The position numbers were made by a program, and so were the translations under genes. Source: Acanthamoeba sp. SK_2022b (Eukaryota > Discosea > Longamoebia > Acanthamoebidae). Taken from it: 36,011 nucleotides of DNA. The DNA lies in NCBI GenBank assembly GCA_027943245.1, contig JANDJZ010000395.1, forward strand, positions 1 through 36,011, written 5' to 3'. Below, one piece after another: positions 21,822 to 32,130 of the stretch. Position 1 is the first letter of the stretch, and every line of letters begins with the position of its first letter. The notes under the pieces are model-generated. The model saw nothing but the letters and a program-made list of their open reading frames with translations. It ran no database searches and had not been told where the DNA came from.

Positions 21822-23567
21822 CAGAAAACCGCATAAATAAAGAAACTCAGAACAAGGGGGGGAAAGGGCAAGTACCTCCTTGATGAGGCCCTGGCAAGTG
21901 GTGATCGGCTGGATGCGAATCTTGCCCTTGACCCGCCGAAGTTGGAACGGTGTCGCACAGGCGACCGGGGGCGTGCTGGCGGCGTCTATCCGGTGGGCGG
22001 ACGTATTGCGCTTCATGTCGGCCTCTGGCTTGCTCCGATCCGTGGGCTCCGTGCGCGGCGCGTGGTCGCTGTCGTCCTCCTTCACGGAGCACAGGAGGAC
22101 CTCGCCGGAGGCGCCCAGCAGGACAAGCTCGCCGGTGACCGAGTGCAGGGTGGCCGCCACGGCCTCAGTTCCCCTCTTGCTGTCGTCTTGGCCTCCTGTC
22201 GCGCCGCGTAAGATAAGACCGAAAGAGCGAAGAGCGAAGAGCTAAAAGAGCGAATACGAAGAAGGCATACCGGGCGACTTGAGGCGATTGGTGAATGTGA
22301 GGGGACACGAGTACAGTGTGCGGGTGTGGTAGGACCAGTGGTAGAGGCTGGTTGCTGTTGCACGTACGTGGTCAGCGCTACTACATCCGGTATGTCACCA
22401 CAGCGGGGAGACGGCAATCACGCACCAGTCATCAGCCAGGCGCCCTCCTTGGACGAGAAGAGGCCGTGGATGTCGCCCTCCAGCGTGTCGGTGAGGTTGG
22501 CCTTGCCGACGTGTGCTGCGGAACCATTGTCGTCGTCGTCGTCATCATACTCGTCTACGCCGAGCGTCGCCATAGTGAGTTTTTGTTAGTCAGTCGGAAA
22601 CGCAGCCAGGCAAAGCATCGGGGCCAGGCAGGGAAAGGGAACCCTGTGCGTGGTAGGTGGGGGGCTTGGCCGGGCCAGCGGCCACCGCCCGCGGGGCCTC
22701 CTCGAACCACAGCTCGCTCCAGCACAGCCGCATGTACTCCTTCTTCTTTTTCGCGCTCGGCTTGCCGGCTGCGGCGGCCTCTCCCTTTGCAGTCGCCGGT
22801 TCGCCTTCGCTCTTTGCTTTCGGCGCCGCCTCCTTCCTGTCTTCGCTCTTGGGCGTCGTGGCGGCGTTGGTGTCGTGTGCGTACATCTCGCACCAGAAAA
22901 TGATGCGTACGCCGGCCGACAGCGACGATGGCGGCGGCGTGAAGGACGGCGAGGACGCGAGAGGGTTCGAGGCCGTCACCGCCGTGATCTTGCGGCGTGG
23001 CGCGACTCGCCCGACACCGAACGAGCGGGCATCGCGTGAGGGCGGCAGAAGGACGGGCGCGTAGGGGGTCCATCGCCACATCGCCGCGTTCCATCGCCAC
23101 GAGTGCAGCCACCCGTCCGCCTGGACCGCGAACAGCCGCAGCGTGGCCGCGGCGGAGGAGAGGGGGGGCGCCCCAGGCGTGGGCGACGGCGCGGCAGCGG
23201 TGGTAGGGTCCGACTCGAACCACAGGTTGATTATGGGGGCGGTCGAGTGGGGCGAGATGAGCACGACGCGCTGAATGCGCAAGCTGTGCTCCGAGGGCAC
23301 CACGGATGAAGTGGTTGAAGTGGTAGCGGGGTGGGTGAGGACGTGTGTGAGAGCGCGGTCCTCAAGATCAGTGAGTTGCCGGTCGGACGGCACCGCGTCG
23401 AAAACGCACAAAAGCGAGGATGAATGGAGGAGCAGCGCGACGTGGCCTGGGCAGGCCGCGACATCGGAAACCAGGCCGATCCGATCCTTGGCCAGTATCG
23501 CCCCCAGGCTTCGGCCGCCCCTCAGCGACTGGCCCCAGCCGCTCTTGACGGACTGAAAGCTGAACAT
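18410..23567 (-). CDS. Large protein resembling the BLOC-2 subunit HPS6
   Basis: Nine exons in phase: 22643-23567, 22426-22554, 22271-22354, 21876-22195, 21403-21759, 20779-21258, 19455-20655, 19174-19375 and 18410-19064, about 1450 residues. The start MFSFQSVKSGWGQSL was taken as the first ATG of the frame. The N-terminal half has beta-propeller-like hydrophobic strands (IIFWCEMYAHDT, LFAVQADGWLHSW, VWGVDGLWTLQYP). The C-terminal half looks alpha-solenoid: DALRLLLFLGRWDDAMRIM, YELFHVLFMHCIER, RCWDFLPQSYGVFDLLRTA and VVDDFRPQLIKMFYR, then a long charged coiled coil. Those segments fall in the same order as comparable segments of vertebrate HPS6, a BLOC-2 subunit acting in lysosome-related organelle traffic. 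Long Ser/Thr/Ala and Lys/Glu inserts explain the larger size (human HPS6 is about 775). Homology is an inference from short motifs. It shares a 179-bp divergent promoter with VMP1. Confidence 0.55.
21778..21819. repeat. (TAA)n microsatellite in intron of the HPS6-like gene
   Basis: About 14 TAA units (ATT on the coding strand) lie in the intron between exons 4 and 5 (21760-21875), about 20 nt upstream of the acceptor on the minus strand. Confidence 0.95.
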
Positions 23568-23746
23568 GCAATCCAACCAAAATAAATCGACCCTTAATCT
23601 TTGCTCGTTTAGTTGTATTTATTTGTTTTTCTAATTGCGGAAAAGGGGAAGGAAAGGTGAGATTGCTGTTTCGCAAATTGTTTTGTTGATATGAAATTTA
23701 GGGACAGGAGAAACAAGAACGCAACTAACAGCTCTTGACTCGAAGA
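23568..23746. promoter_or_regulatory. Bidirectional promoter region, HPS6-like gene / VMP1
   Basis: 179 bp between divergent start codons. The centre is AT-rich (about 23575-23700) with several A/T runs, including AAATAAAT near 23580. Both genes are linked to endomembrane or lysosomal traffic, so co-expression is plausible. No specific binding site could be assigned. Confidence 0.45.
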
Positions 23747-24328
23747 ATGAGCAGGAAAGAAAGGGGCTCTGGCCCAGAGAGGCGCTTCCCTGCGGACGCG
23801 GGACAAGCAAATGTCGTCGTTGAAGATGAAGCAGGAGGTGCACATCCACTCCCCATTTTTATTACTGTTAAATAAGATAATATTTACGTTCTGATTTAAT
23901 CAACACAGAAAAATTCAACAAGCTGAGGGATGAAAAGAGGAAGAAGCGACGCGATGTGACCCTTTTTCGCGCGCCTCTGCGATCGCTATCGATCTTCGCT
24001 CTTGTGCTGGGGCAGTACGCGTTCCAGTGCGTTGACTACGTGCGAGTGCACCTCAAGGCATCGCTCGCCTTTGCCGCCCTCCTGGCTCTCCTCTTCGTCC
24101 TCAATCACACGCCCGGCGCTCACACCGAGGTAGCACACGCCTGCCTCCACACACGCTTCTGCGCGCAGCATCTCACCTCGCGTCGTGTGTCATTCCAGGC
24201 CATGGAGGAAGCGAAGGAAGTGTTCTGGAACGGCGCGTGGTGGATCCTTCTCGGCATTCTCTCCTCGGTCGGTCTTGGTAGATATCTTCTTCCTGAGCGC
24301 GCTTCTCCATTTCGCAGTGAGCCTTGAT

Positions 24329-24375
<47 letters not shown>

Positions 24376-25841
24376 CTCTCTCTCTCTCTCTCTTCTCGAT
24401 GCAGGCACGGGGCTCCACACGTTTGTGCTCTACCTGGGGCCGCTCATCGCCAAGGCCACGATCGCGGCCACCGAGTGCAACTCCACCAGCTTCGAGCTCT
24501 ACGGCCCCGACCGCTTCATTTGCCCCACTGCCCCGTTCGACCACGACGTGCGTTTGCCCAACACACCCGCGAGAAGTGCGGAGGTCGGAACGAAGAGCGA
24601 GTGAGAAGAGAAGGAACTCGGGCGACCGTGCCTGATCGTTGGTGCTGGGGACAGGTGACGTTCTGGGAGCTACTTCGCAAGGTCCAGTTCGAGGCTCTCA
24701 TGTGGGGCATCGGCACGGCCATCGGCGAACTTCCCCCGTACTTCGTGGCCAGGGCCGGTATGCGGGTGGCGGATGGGCGGTGGCGGGTGTTGGCTGACGA
24801 GTTCGGCTGACACACATGCTTGCCTGGCACGCAGCGCGTCTGTCGGGCGAGTCTCTGAAGGAGCTGAACGCCGGCGCAGACGATGAGGACGAAGAGGGCG
24901 GCGGACTTCTCGACCCAATTGTACAGAGGTGGGAGGCACACAACTCATTCGATTACACGTAAGTGTGGCCGCTAACAGTCCCACCTCATCAGAGTGAAGC
25001 CGCTGATGTATTCAATTCTGGGCAACTTGGGATTCTTCGGTATCCTCATTTTCGCTTCCGTACGCCTTCGCTCTCTTTTGGTTTCGGCTCTTAGGCCTTT
25101 GTTTTTTTTTTAAAAAAAAAAATCATTTTTCTTAATGCCTCTTCTTTTTGTCTATTTGTTGTTGATTTTGTTCCATCTTGTACAGCTGTCTTTCTGACTT
25201 TATTGTTGCGTTATTATTTTTTGGTTTTGTTTTGTTTTGTCCATCACAGGTTCCCAACCCTCTGTTCGACTTGGCCGGTATCACGTGCGGTCACTTCCTC
25301 GTGCCCTTCCTGACCTTCTTCGGCGCCACCCTCATCGGCAAGGCCTTCTTTAAAGCTCACTTCCAGGTAAGAATGCTTCTTGAATCTTTCTCCAGATCAT
25401 GTCTTCATGGCCCACCTTTGGATTCTCAACTTGTGCGGTCGCTGTCGCAGACCATCTTCGTGATCATCATGTTCAGCAAGAAGACGCTGGACTACGTAAT
25501 CAACTTGGTCGAGTCCCTCATTCCCTGGCTTCATGGCAATCTCCGGTATAGGCTTTCCTCCTCTTATCAGTAATAAGGTGACATGGGGACGATGTCGTCT
25601 CATGAGCTGGCGATGCAGAACGATGATCGAGAACGAGAAGGCCAAGCTGCACAGGGTCGAGGGCGAAGTGACGACCAAGGAGAAGACCATGCTGTCGCTG
25701 GTCTGGGACCTCGTGCTGATCAGCATGCTGCTCTACTTCCTCGTCTCCATCATCGACTCCTCGGTCCAGCAGTACATCGGCGCCAAGGACGAGGAGGAGC
25801 TCCAGAAGCTAAAGAAGAAGCAAGAGGGCAAGGCCACATGA
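23747..25841 (+). CDS. VMP1: Vacuole membrane protein 1 (VMP1/EPG-3), ER scramblase of the VTT/DedA superfamily
   Basis: Ten exons, all in phase: 23747-23837, 23909-24129, 24199-24277, 24405-24547, 24655-24757, 24835-24928, 24993-25059, 25250-25366, 25451-25545 and 25619-25841. They encode 410 residues (human VMP1 is 406). VMP1 is an ER multi-pass protein needed for autophagosome formation, lipid scrambling and organelle contacts. Diagnostic segments are [45 protein letters not shown] (read across two exons), the VTT core [19 protein letters not shown] with [13 protein letters not shown], and [10 protein letters not shown]. The ATG at 23747 was chosen because only its frame joins in phase to exon 2; the ATG at 23815 is in another frame. 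The C-terminus ends in a Lys/Gln-rich tail. Intron 3 contains an AC/CT microsatellite. Confidence 0.95.
24332..24393 (+). repeat. Compound (AC)n(CT)n microsatellite in VMP1 intron 3
   Basis: About 20 AC units followed directly by about 10 CT units. The CT part lies just upstream of the acceptor at 24404 and probably doubles as its polypyrimidine tract. Confidence 0.95.
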
Positions 25842-26088
25842 CCACCCACTAGCACGCGTGCAGCGAGTCCATGGCTAGTGCCCACCAACTTGTTTTCCTT
25901 TTTTGTATCTTCATGCAACGTGGTAACCAGTAAATTGCACAAACAAAAAGTTGTGAACGGAGGTTCGGAATATTAATCTGTGGGGGACAGACTGCTGTGC
26001 AATAGATCCAGCTGTCTACTGCGAGGTTGTCATTGTTTAGAGGGAGGGGTGGACCGTTTTAAGAACTCCACAAGAGTGGTGCAATGTG
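25842..26088. other. Intergenic region between VMP1 stop and U2 snRNA 3' end
   Basis: No coding frame of note. AT-rich sequence near 25900-25980 probably holds the VMP1 3' end, and the right part should hold the 3'-end formation signal of the minus-strand U2 gene; neither signal could be pinpointed. Confidence 0.4.
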
Positions 26089-26267
26089 AAGCCGATCGCT
26101 GCTCCCTGGACCTGCCTCACAGCGAAGCTGCAAGAGGACTATGGTGCCAGGGCGCCCACAAGAAATAAGTCTAATCTTGATGTGAAAGCAGGAACGCTTC
26201 ACTACCAGAGATTAAGCTGATAAGAACAGATACTACACTTGATCTTCGCCTTGAAGGCCGAGAAGAT
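26089..26267 (-). ncRNA. U2 spliceosomal snRNA
   Basis: The minus strand begins ATCTTCTCGGCC at 26267 and continues with AAGATCAAGTGTAGTATCTG and TTCTTATCAGCTTAATCTCT. These are the conserved 5' stem-loop I, the branch-point recognition sequence (GTAGTA, complement at 26231-26236) and stem-loop IIa of U2. A Sm-like site (TATTTCTTG, about 26158-26166) lies downstream. It is followed by GC-rich sequence able to form 3' stem-loops, closing with TCGCTG and CAGCGA. The RNA pairs with intron branch points in the spliceosome. The 5' end is well fixed by homology; the 3' end, near 26089, is estimated from the last stem and the usual length of about 180-190 nt. Confidence 0.93.
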
Positions 26268-26293
26268 GCTTACTCCCCTGTTGTTGTTCGCCA

Positions 26294-26300
26294 TTTTATA
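26294..26300 (-). promoter_or_regulatory. TATA box of the U2 snRNA gene
   Basis: TATAAAA on the minus strand inside GGGTATAAAATGG, centred about 30 bp upstream of the U2 5' end. In animals U2 promoters lack a TATA box and use a PSE, so the position is notable. A Pol II-type core promoter is inferred. Confidence 0.7.
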
Positions 26301-27323
26301 CCCTGCCGCTCAGAGCCCTTGGAATTGGTCTGGAAAAAGCCGTTGCTCCTCTCCAAGCGAGGCCTCACTTTCTGCCGAAGGCGTAATATTGGGCACAGCA
26401 GGGATCATGAGATGGTGGGATCGCCGCAGAGCCACCACTTGCGCACTAACATCGCGCGAGCGCCGGTTGTATGTACTGGTTGAGCTGCCGCATTCCGTTA
26501 GGTGACATACACCGTCATCCAGAAGCAGGAACGTGCGCTCCTTGGACCATCTCGAACTGAGAGAGCAGGCAACCAAGTTGAACGGGGCTACTTTGATCTG
26601 GACAGCTTGCGAGCTTCTTCTCGCAAGCCCAAAGACAAGAGCAGATCAAGAAGTGTTAAGCCTTGCTTCGCCCTACCCCTAGCCACCCCATATCGGCGAT
26701 CCAATCAGTGCAACACGTAGCTGCGTTCTGGTTGTGTGATGTTTGACGGGAGCCATAGCGGGTAACGTGAGCATGACCACCTAACAGCTCACCCAGAACA
26801 TCAACACGCTGTTGGCTCGCTGCGCCTCTTCCGTCGTGGGACCGGGTGGTATCAAGCTACCCGAGGACCCTCCTTCGCCATCCACCGACCGCCACCTCCA
26901 GGGAGGTGAATCGCTCCTGCCTCATGAGTGTACGCCTCGATGAATGCAAAACGCATGTCCCCAATGCATATTTATGGTTGTCACCATCGAGGCGTACACG
27001 AATTGTGACTCTGTTTGCCGTCCTAGGAAATCCCACGGGATGTCGGCACCAACCTCGCCACGTGAGCTCCGCGGGGCGCTACATGTTCGGGTGACCTTTG
27101 CCTTGTTGTACACCCCACGTTCGCAATCCTCCCTGCAGATCACCCTTGCGCGGCCTGATCTCCAGTGAAGACACAGGTACCTGTACCGCGCACCGTTGCC
27201 TTATTTTCCTTTGGATGGATAATTGTGAATCAACGCACTGCGATCGCAGTATCGCTGCTGATTGCACTGACATCCGACGGTTGCGTGTGCGTACCCAGAC
27301 CGACCACACCACAGCAGACCAGC
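26301..27323. other. About 1 kb without a recognised gene, between U2 promoter and DPE2
   Basis: The left end should hold upstream U2 promoter elements. Several short open segments exist on the plus strand, for example 26502-26720 (72 codons, reading FDLDSLRASSRKPKDKSRSR) and about 26788-26900 (reading NTLLARCASSVVGPGGIKLP). They could be exons or decayed exons, but I could not join them into one gene by phase. A perfect 15-bp inverted repeat at 26928-26999 is listed separately. The DPE2 promoter must be at the right end. Confidence 0.4.
26928..26999. repeat. Perfect 15-bp inverted repeat with 42-nt loop
   Basis: The arms GTGTACGCCTCGATG (26928-26942) and CATCGAGGCGTACAC (26985-26999) are exact reverse complements. 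The loop contains a further AATGCA/TGCAT pairing possibility. The two arms lie in a region without a recognised gene, so a structured RNA, a protein-binding site or a mobile-element remnant are all possible. Confidence 0.85.
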
Positions 27324-30300
27324 ATGGATAAAGGAGGTAAATAATTTCATTTTAAACATGTTTTCTTTTTAAAAAATCATTAGACAGAATTGAGGGATGA
27401 GAATGGGAATACAGAAGATGTTCTGTTGCGTTTTGAATGACGAATGCTCAAATCACAATCCAGAGAAAGCCGCGACCACCAAGAAGAGCACGGCCGGCAA
27501 GACGCAGGTTCGCTTCAAGTTGGAGTACCACACGTCCTATGGCCAGATAGTGGCCGTCACCGGCAACCAACCCGAGCTGGGCTCGTGGAGCGCCAAGGAC
27601 GCCCTCAGGTGCGCACACGCACTGCTGGAGTGCCTCACCGATTCTGATCCCCACTTCGTTCGCGATGCAGGCTGCACTACCTGAAGGAGGGCGAGTGGGA
27701 GGGCGTGGCCAACTTCGCCCCCAACACGAGCCTCGAGTACAAGTTCCTCCTCGTCAACGACCAGGGCGACGCTCTCCGATGGGAAGACGGAGCCAACCGC
27801 GGTTTCACCGTGCCCGACGTCGACGTCGAGCTCGGTGAGGTCTGGAGGGTACCCGCCCCTCACTGCCCCCCCCTCCATTGTGGCGTTCGGTCGTTGACCT
27901 TTCGTTCGCTCCCGCTCGGTTGTGTGTCACGCAGACCCAGGCCAGGCACGAGACCCTGATCGAGAAGAGCTCGGCCTTCAAGATCCTGTATCAGAAGCAG
28001 CTCCTTACCAAGGAGCGCACGGATGAGATCGTGCAGCAGGAGCGGGCCGTCCTCGCCAAGGAGGCCAAGACCACCGCCAGTAACCTCATCTTTCTTACCG
28101 TGTGCGGTGTGTGTGTGTGTGTGTGTGTTGTGTGTTGGTGTGGCATTGCTGATCCCTTCGCCCTCGGGGTTTGCAGGCAATGAGGTGCTGGTCCAGTTCA
28201 GGGTGAAGGCCACCCGTATCCCCGAGGGCAAGCGCGTCGCCATTCTGGGCAGCTACGATGCCGTCGGCGATTGGCAGGTCAAGAACGCCGTCACCATGGA
28301 GTCAGCCGTGCCGCCCATCTGGACCGCCACCGTCAAGGTCAAGAAGAACGCCATCCCCTTCGAATACAAATACATCATCACCGACGACAACGGCCACGAT
28401 GTACGTCAGTCTCGCCGCCCACTACACACGTGTCCAGCATTGCTGACCCACGAGCAGGCCGAGTGGGAGACCGGTCCCAACCGCATGTTCAGCGTGTACC
28501 CGTCGCAGCTCGAGACGCCGCTCTACGTTCGCGACGACGAGGAGTTCAGGGTATGCCCCGCCTCGCGACCCATGTGCCTGTGTTGCCTCCTCTGCTCACC
28601 TGTCTTCTTTCTTTCTTTTCTCATATTTTCTATTTCTTTTCCTCTTTTTTTTCCAGTTTGGCGGCCCTGGCTGGAAGGGAGCCGGCGTGGGTACGAGAGC
28701 CTCCCCCGTTCTGTTTGCATAACATGCGATGCTTGTATACTGAGCGTTGTCTGCGCGTTTGATCCCGTAGTCATCCCCGTGTTCTCGATCCGCACCAAGG
28801 AGAGCCTCGGTATCGGCGAGTTCTTGGACGTCAAGAAGATGGCGGACTGGGCCAAGCTCGCCGGGCTGTCCCTCATCCAGGCACGATCTCTCCCCCTCTT
28901 CTCGCCTCCCGTCGAGGTTGGGCTTGGCTGACAACGCCTCGGCCTTTTAACAGATGCTGCCGGTGAACGATACCTCGATCCACGGCACCTGGTGGGACTC
29001 GTATCCCTACAGGTAATACGCTCCCTACACGCTCGCTCGCCACAATAACGGCCGCTGAACTGAAACAACATATGACACAGCTCCACCTCCGTGTGCGCGC
29101 TGCACCCGATCTACATCAACATCCCCGCGCTCGGCGACCTGCCCAAGGACATCTTGGCTGAGGTGGCCGCGAAGCAGAAGGAGCTCGACCTCGAGAAGCT
29201 CGACTACGAGGTACCGGCCCGGTTTCTCGCTCGCTCTCCCCCGCCCTGGCGTAGCCTTGGTTCTGACCAATTTTTTACATCATTTTTGTTTTATTAAACG
29301 ATATTATTTCCTGTTCTCTTGCAATTTCACAGGCTGTGCTCAAGGTCAAGACCAGCTTGCTGAAGCGCGTCTACGCTCTGCACAAGGCCAAGTGGCTGGC
29401 CAGCAAGGAGATCACGGCGTTCGTCGAGGAGCACCAGTCGTGGCTGCCCGCCTACGCCCTCTTCTGCCACTTCAAGGACCTGTACAAGACCGCCAACTTC
29501 AACGAGTGGCCCGAGCACTCGACCATCACTCAGGCGCGACCCCACACACTTGCATGTCCCCGCACGCTTTCGCTGTGTCTCCTGACGTTGCGTCGCTGTT
29601 CGAACACAGGCCGAGATCGAGAAGCTGACGAGCAAGACCAGCCCCATCTTTGGCGACGTGATCGCGTACCACTACTGGGTGCAGTACCACCTCTCCAAGC
29701 AGCTCACCGAGGCTGCCAACTACGCCGCCAGCAAGGGCATTGTCCTCAAGGGCGATCTGCCCATCGGCGTGGACCCCCTCAGGTGCGCTTGCTCCCCCTC
29801 CTCTTCTCTCTCATAAGCAGCGCGAGTCTCACCTCAAAAAAAAAAAAAAAAAAAAAACAGCGTCGACGTATGGACCAACCCCCACCTCTTCCGTCTGCAC
29901 AAGCAGACTGGCGCCCCTCCCGACTACTTCTGTACGCCCACGGCCCAAACACATGCTCGTTGCGCCGCTACTCACGCGTTTTTTAAATTATTATTATTAT
30001 TATTTGTTTTTTTCTTGCAGCGACCGATGGCCAGAACTGGGGCTTCCCCACCTACAACTGGGAGGAGATGGCCAAGGACAACTACGCCTGGTGGCGCCAG
30101 CGTCTCGCCGTCATGGAGAAATACTTCCACGCGTGCGTTCTCCCTACCCCGCGTACTCCTTGACATGCAAAGCATGCTTGTTCCCTCTGCTCGTCTTTCC
30201 TCTGTACTGAAACATATGGCTCCTGCGTGTTCTCCCTCTCTCCTCCCCTTCAGCTACCGTATCGATCACGTGCTCGGCTTCTTCCGAATCTGGGAGATCC

Positions 30301-32130
30301 CCCAGGATCAGGTGCGCGGCCTGATCGGCCGGTTCCACCCCGTCCTGCCTCTGTGGAGGTGGGAGCTCGAGAACAGGGGCGTCTGGGACCTCGACAGGCT
30401 CACCGGTACGCGCTTGCTCGCCGCTGGCCTCCCGCTTGGCTTCAGGCGTTCGACGATTTGGGGATAGCACCCATCCGACTGTCCTGTAATGACGGTGTTT
30501 CTTTCTCTGTCTCTCTTGCGGTTGTACTGCGCTACAGAGCCCTATGTGACGTGGGACATCCTGCGCCAGTACTTCTGGAGCGACGCTGAGGAGATCTCCC
30601 ACAAGTACTTCAACAACTGGGCCGGCCGCCTTGCGTTCAAGCCCGAGTACAACACCGAGAAGAAAGTCAGGGTAAGTCGACACCTCTTCTCTCATTTTTT
30701 TTAATTATTATTTTTATATATCGAAATTCTCTACTCCATTTATTAGGTGATTATATTCCTGTGATTTGTTTATTATTATTAGTAATATTATTATTTGTCG
30801 GTTTTGGCTGACCGGTGTGGTCACAAGGATGCGCTGGCTCTGCCCGAGGACGCCGACCCCGCGGCCAAGGCTCGCAACGAGCACATCAAGTCTGGCCTGT
30901 GGGACCTTCTCGGCAACGTGTGCCTCATCAGGTGCGCCTCCCGTGTGCTTTGGGAAGAAGAGGGCTACTACGCCTATTGGCGGAGGCCTGCAGTCATCGA
31001 TCCATGACTGTTGCTCTAACTCTTGGTCTCGATCGTTGCAGGGACGAGGAGGACCCGCAACACAAGTTGCACCCCCGCGTGCTCATGAGCAAGACCCTGT
31101 CGTTCGCCCACCTGGACGACCACACCAAGCACGTGCTCGACAGCCTCTACGTCGACTACTTCTTCAAGAGGCAGGACCACGAGTGGGCGCTCAGCGCGCT
31201 CAGGAAGCTGGGCGTCCTGCGCGACGCCTCGGACATGCTCATCTGCGTGGAGGATCTCGGCATGATTCCCGACTGCGTCCAGGGCGTCCTCGACCAACTC
31301 GCCCTCATCGCCCTTCGCGTGCAGCGGTACCTCTCCTCGACATATCCCTCTCTCCTTCCACTCGCTCCAATCCAACGAACGTATCGGGTCTGTGTGCAGT
31401 ATGCCCGCTGATCCCAAGGTGGAGTTCGCGCACCCGAACGACTACCCCTACCTCAGCGTCTGCACTCCGGCCACCCACGACACCTCGACCCTTCGGTAGC
31501 CCCCCCCCCCACAGTTCGCGCCTGCGTACGTCGCTGAGCTGACGCGCCGCGCGTCGGGGGGGGGGGTAATGCAGCGGTTGGTGGGAGGAGGACCGGGCCA
31601 GCAGCCAGCGGTTCTACAACTTCATCCTGGGCGAGTGGGGCCAGGCGCCGCACTACCTCGAGCCCTGGCTGGCCAAGAAGATCCTCGTCCAGCACCTCTA
31701 CTGCCCCTCCATGTGGGCCATCTTCTCCATCCAGGCACCGCCCCCGCCCCCTTTTCTCCCTCTCTTTGCGCGTGTTGCGTGTCCCGGGGCGCCCTCGCTC
31801 ACGAGATTGCGCAATCGGCCTTGCTCGTGCAGGATTGGTTCGCGGTGGAGCCCGCGCTGAGGATTTCCAACCCACAGGACGAGCGCATCAACATCCCCGC
31901 CATTCGCCACCACAACTGGTGCTACCGCATTCAGGTGCGCACGGCCACACCTCTGCTTGTTCGTGAGCAGCTCCGTGGACCTACAGCACTTTCTTTAGTC
32001 ATCATTTTTTGATAATTTTTTAATATATTTATTTATTTTTATGCAGGTGCCGGTGGAGGACCTGATCGAGAAGTACACCGACTTCACCAATGAGGTCCAC
32101 ACCCTCGTCACCGAGTCCGGCCGCATCTGA
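27324..32130 (+). CDS. DPE2: Cytosolic 4-alpha-glucanotransferase DPE2 (two CBM20 plus GH77)
   Basis: Twenty-two exons, all junctions in phase, encode 934 residues (plant DPE2 is about 950). Exon starts: 27324, 27464, 27671, 27935, 28177, 28458, 28657, 28771, 28954, 29081, 29333, 29610, 29861, 30021, 30254, 30538, 30828, 31042, 31400, 31575, 31833 and 32047; the stop TGA ends at 32130. Two starch-binding CBM20 modules (about 20-112, with TGNQPELGSW; about 161-266, with LGSYDAVGDW) precede a GH77 domain. GH77 landmarks are RTKESLGIGEF, QMLPVNDTSIHGTWWDSYPY, YRIDHVLGFFRIWEIP (nucleophile Asp567), CVEDLGMIP (acid/base Glu763) and ATHDTSTLR (Asp815). DPE2 transfers glucosyl units from maltose to glycogen-like glucans and releases glucose. 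Introns after 28880, 29533 and 31734 have GC donors. Exon 1 codes for only four full codons. Confidence 0.95.
31496..31574 (+). other. DPE2 intron with C11 and G11 runs able to pair
   Basis: This 79-nt intron has a run of 11 C at 31500-31510, four nt after the donor GTAG, and a run of 11 G at 31556-31566, eight nt before the acceptor end ATGCAG. The runs can form an uninterrupted C:G stem that brings the two splice sites together, and the interior is also GC-rich. There is no pyrimidine tract before the acceptor. Confidence 0.85.

Noticed and set aside
26502..27180. Possible dynamin-like or other exons (for example NTLLARCASSVVGPGGIKLP)
   Set aside because: Resemblance is limited to a few residues and the pieces cannot be joined in phase, so no gene was called.
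27834..27934. GTGAGG at 27835 as donor of DPE2 exon 3
   Set aside because: It is a better consensus donor but gives phase 1, which does not match the next exon. Using GTACCC at 27849 keeps phase 0 and the VWR-to-SSAFK continuity expected of DPE2.
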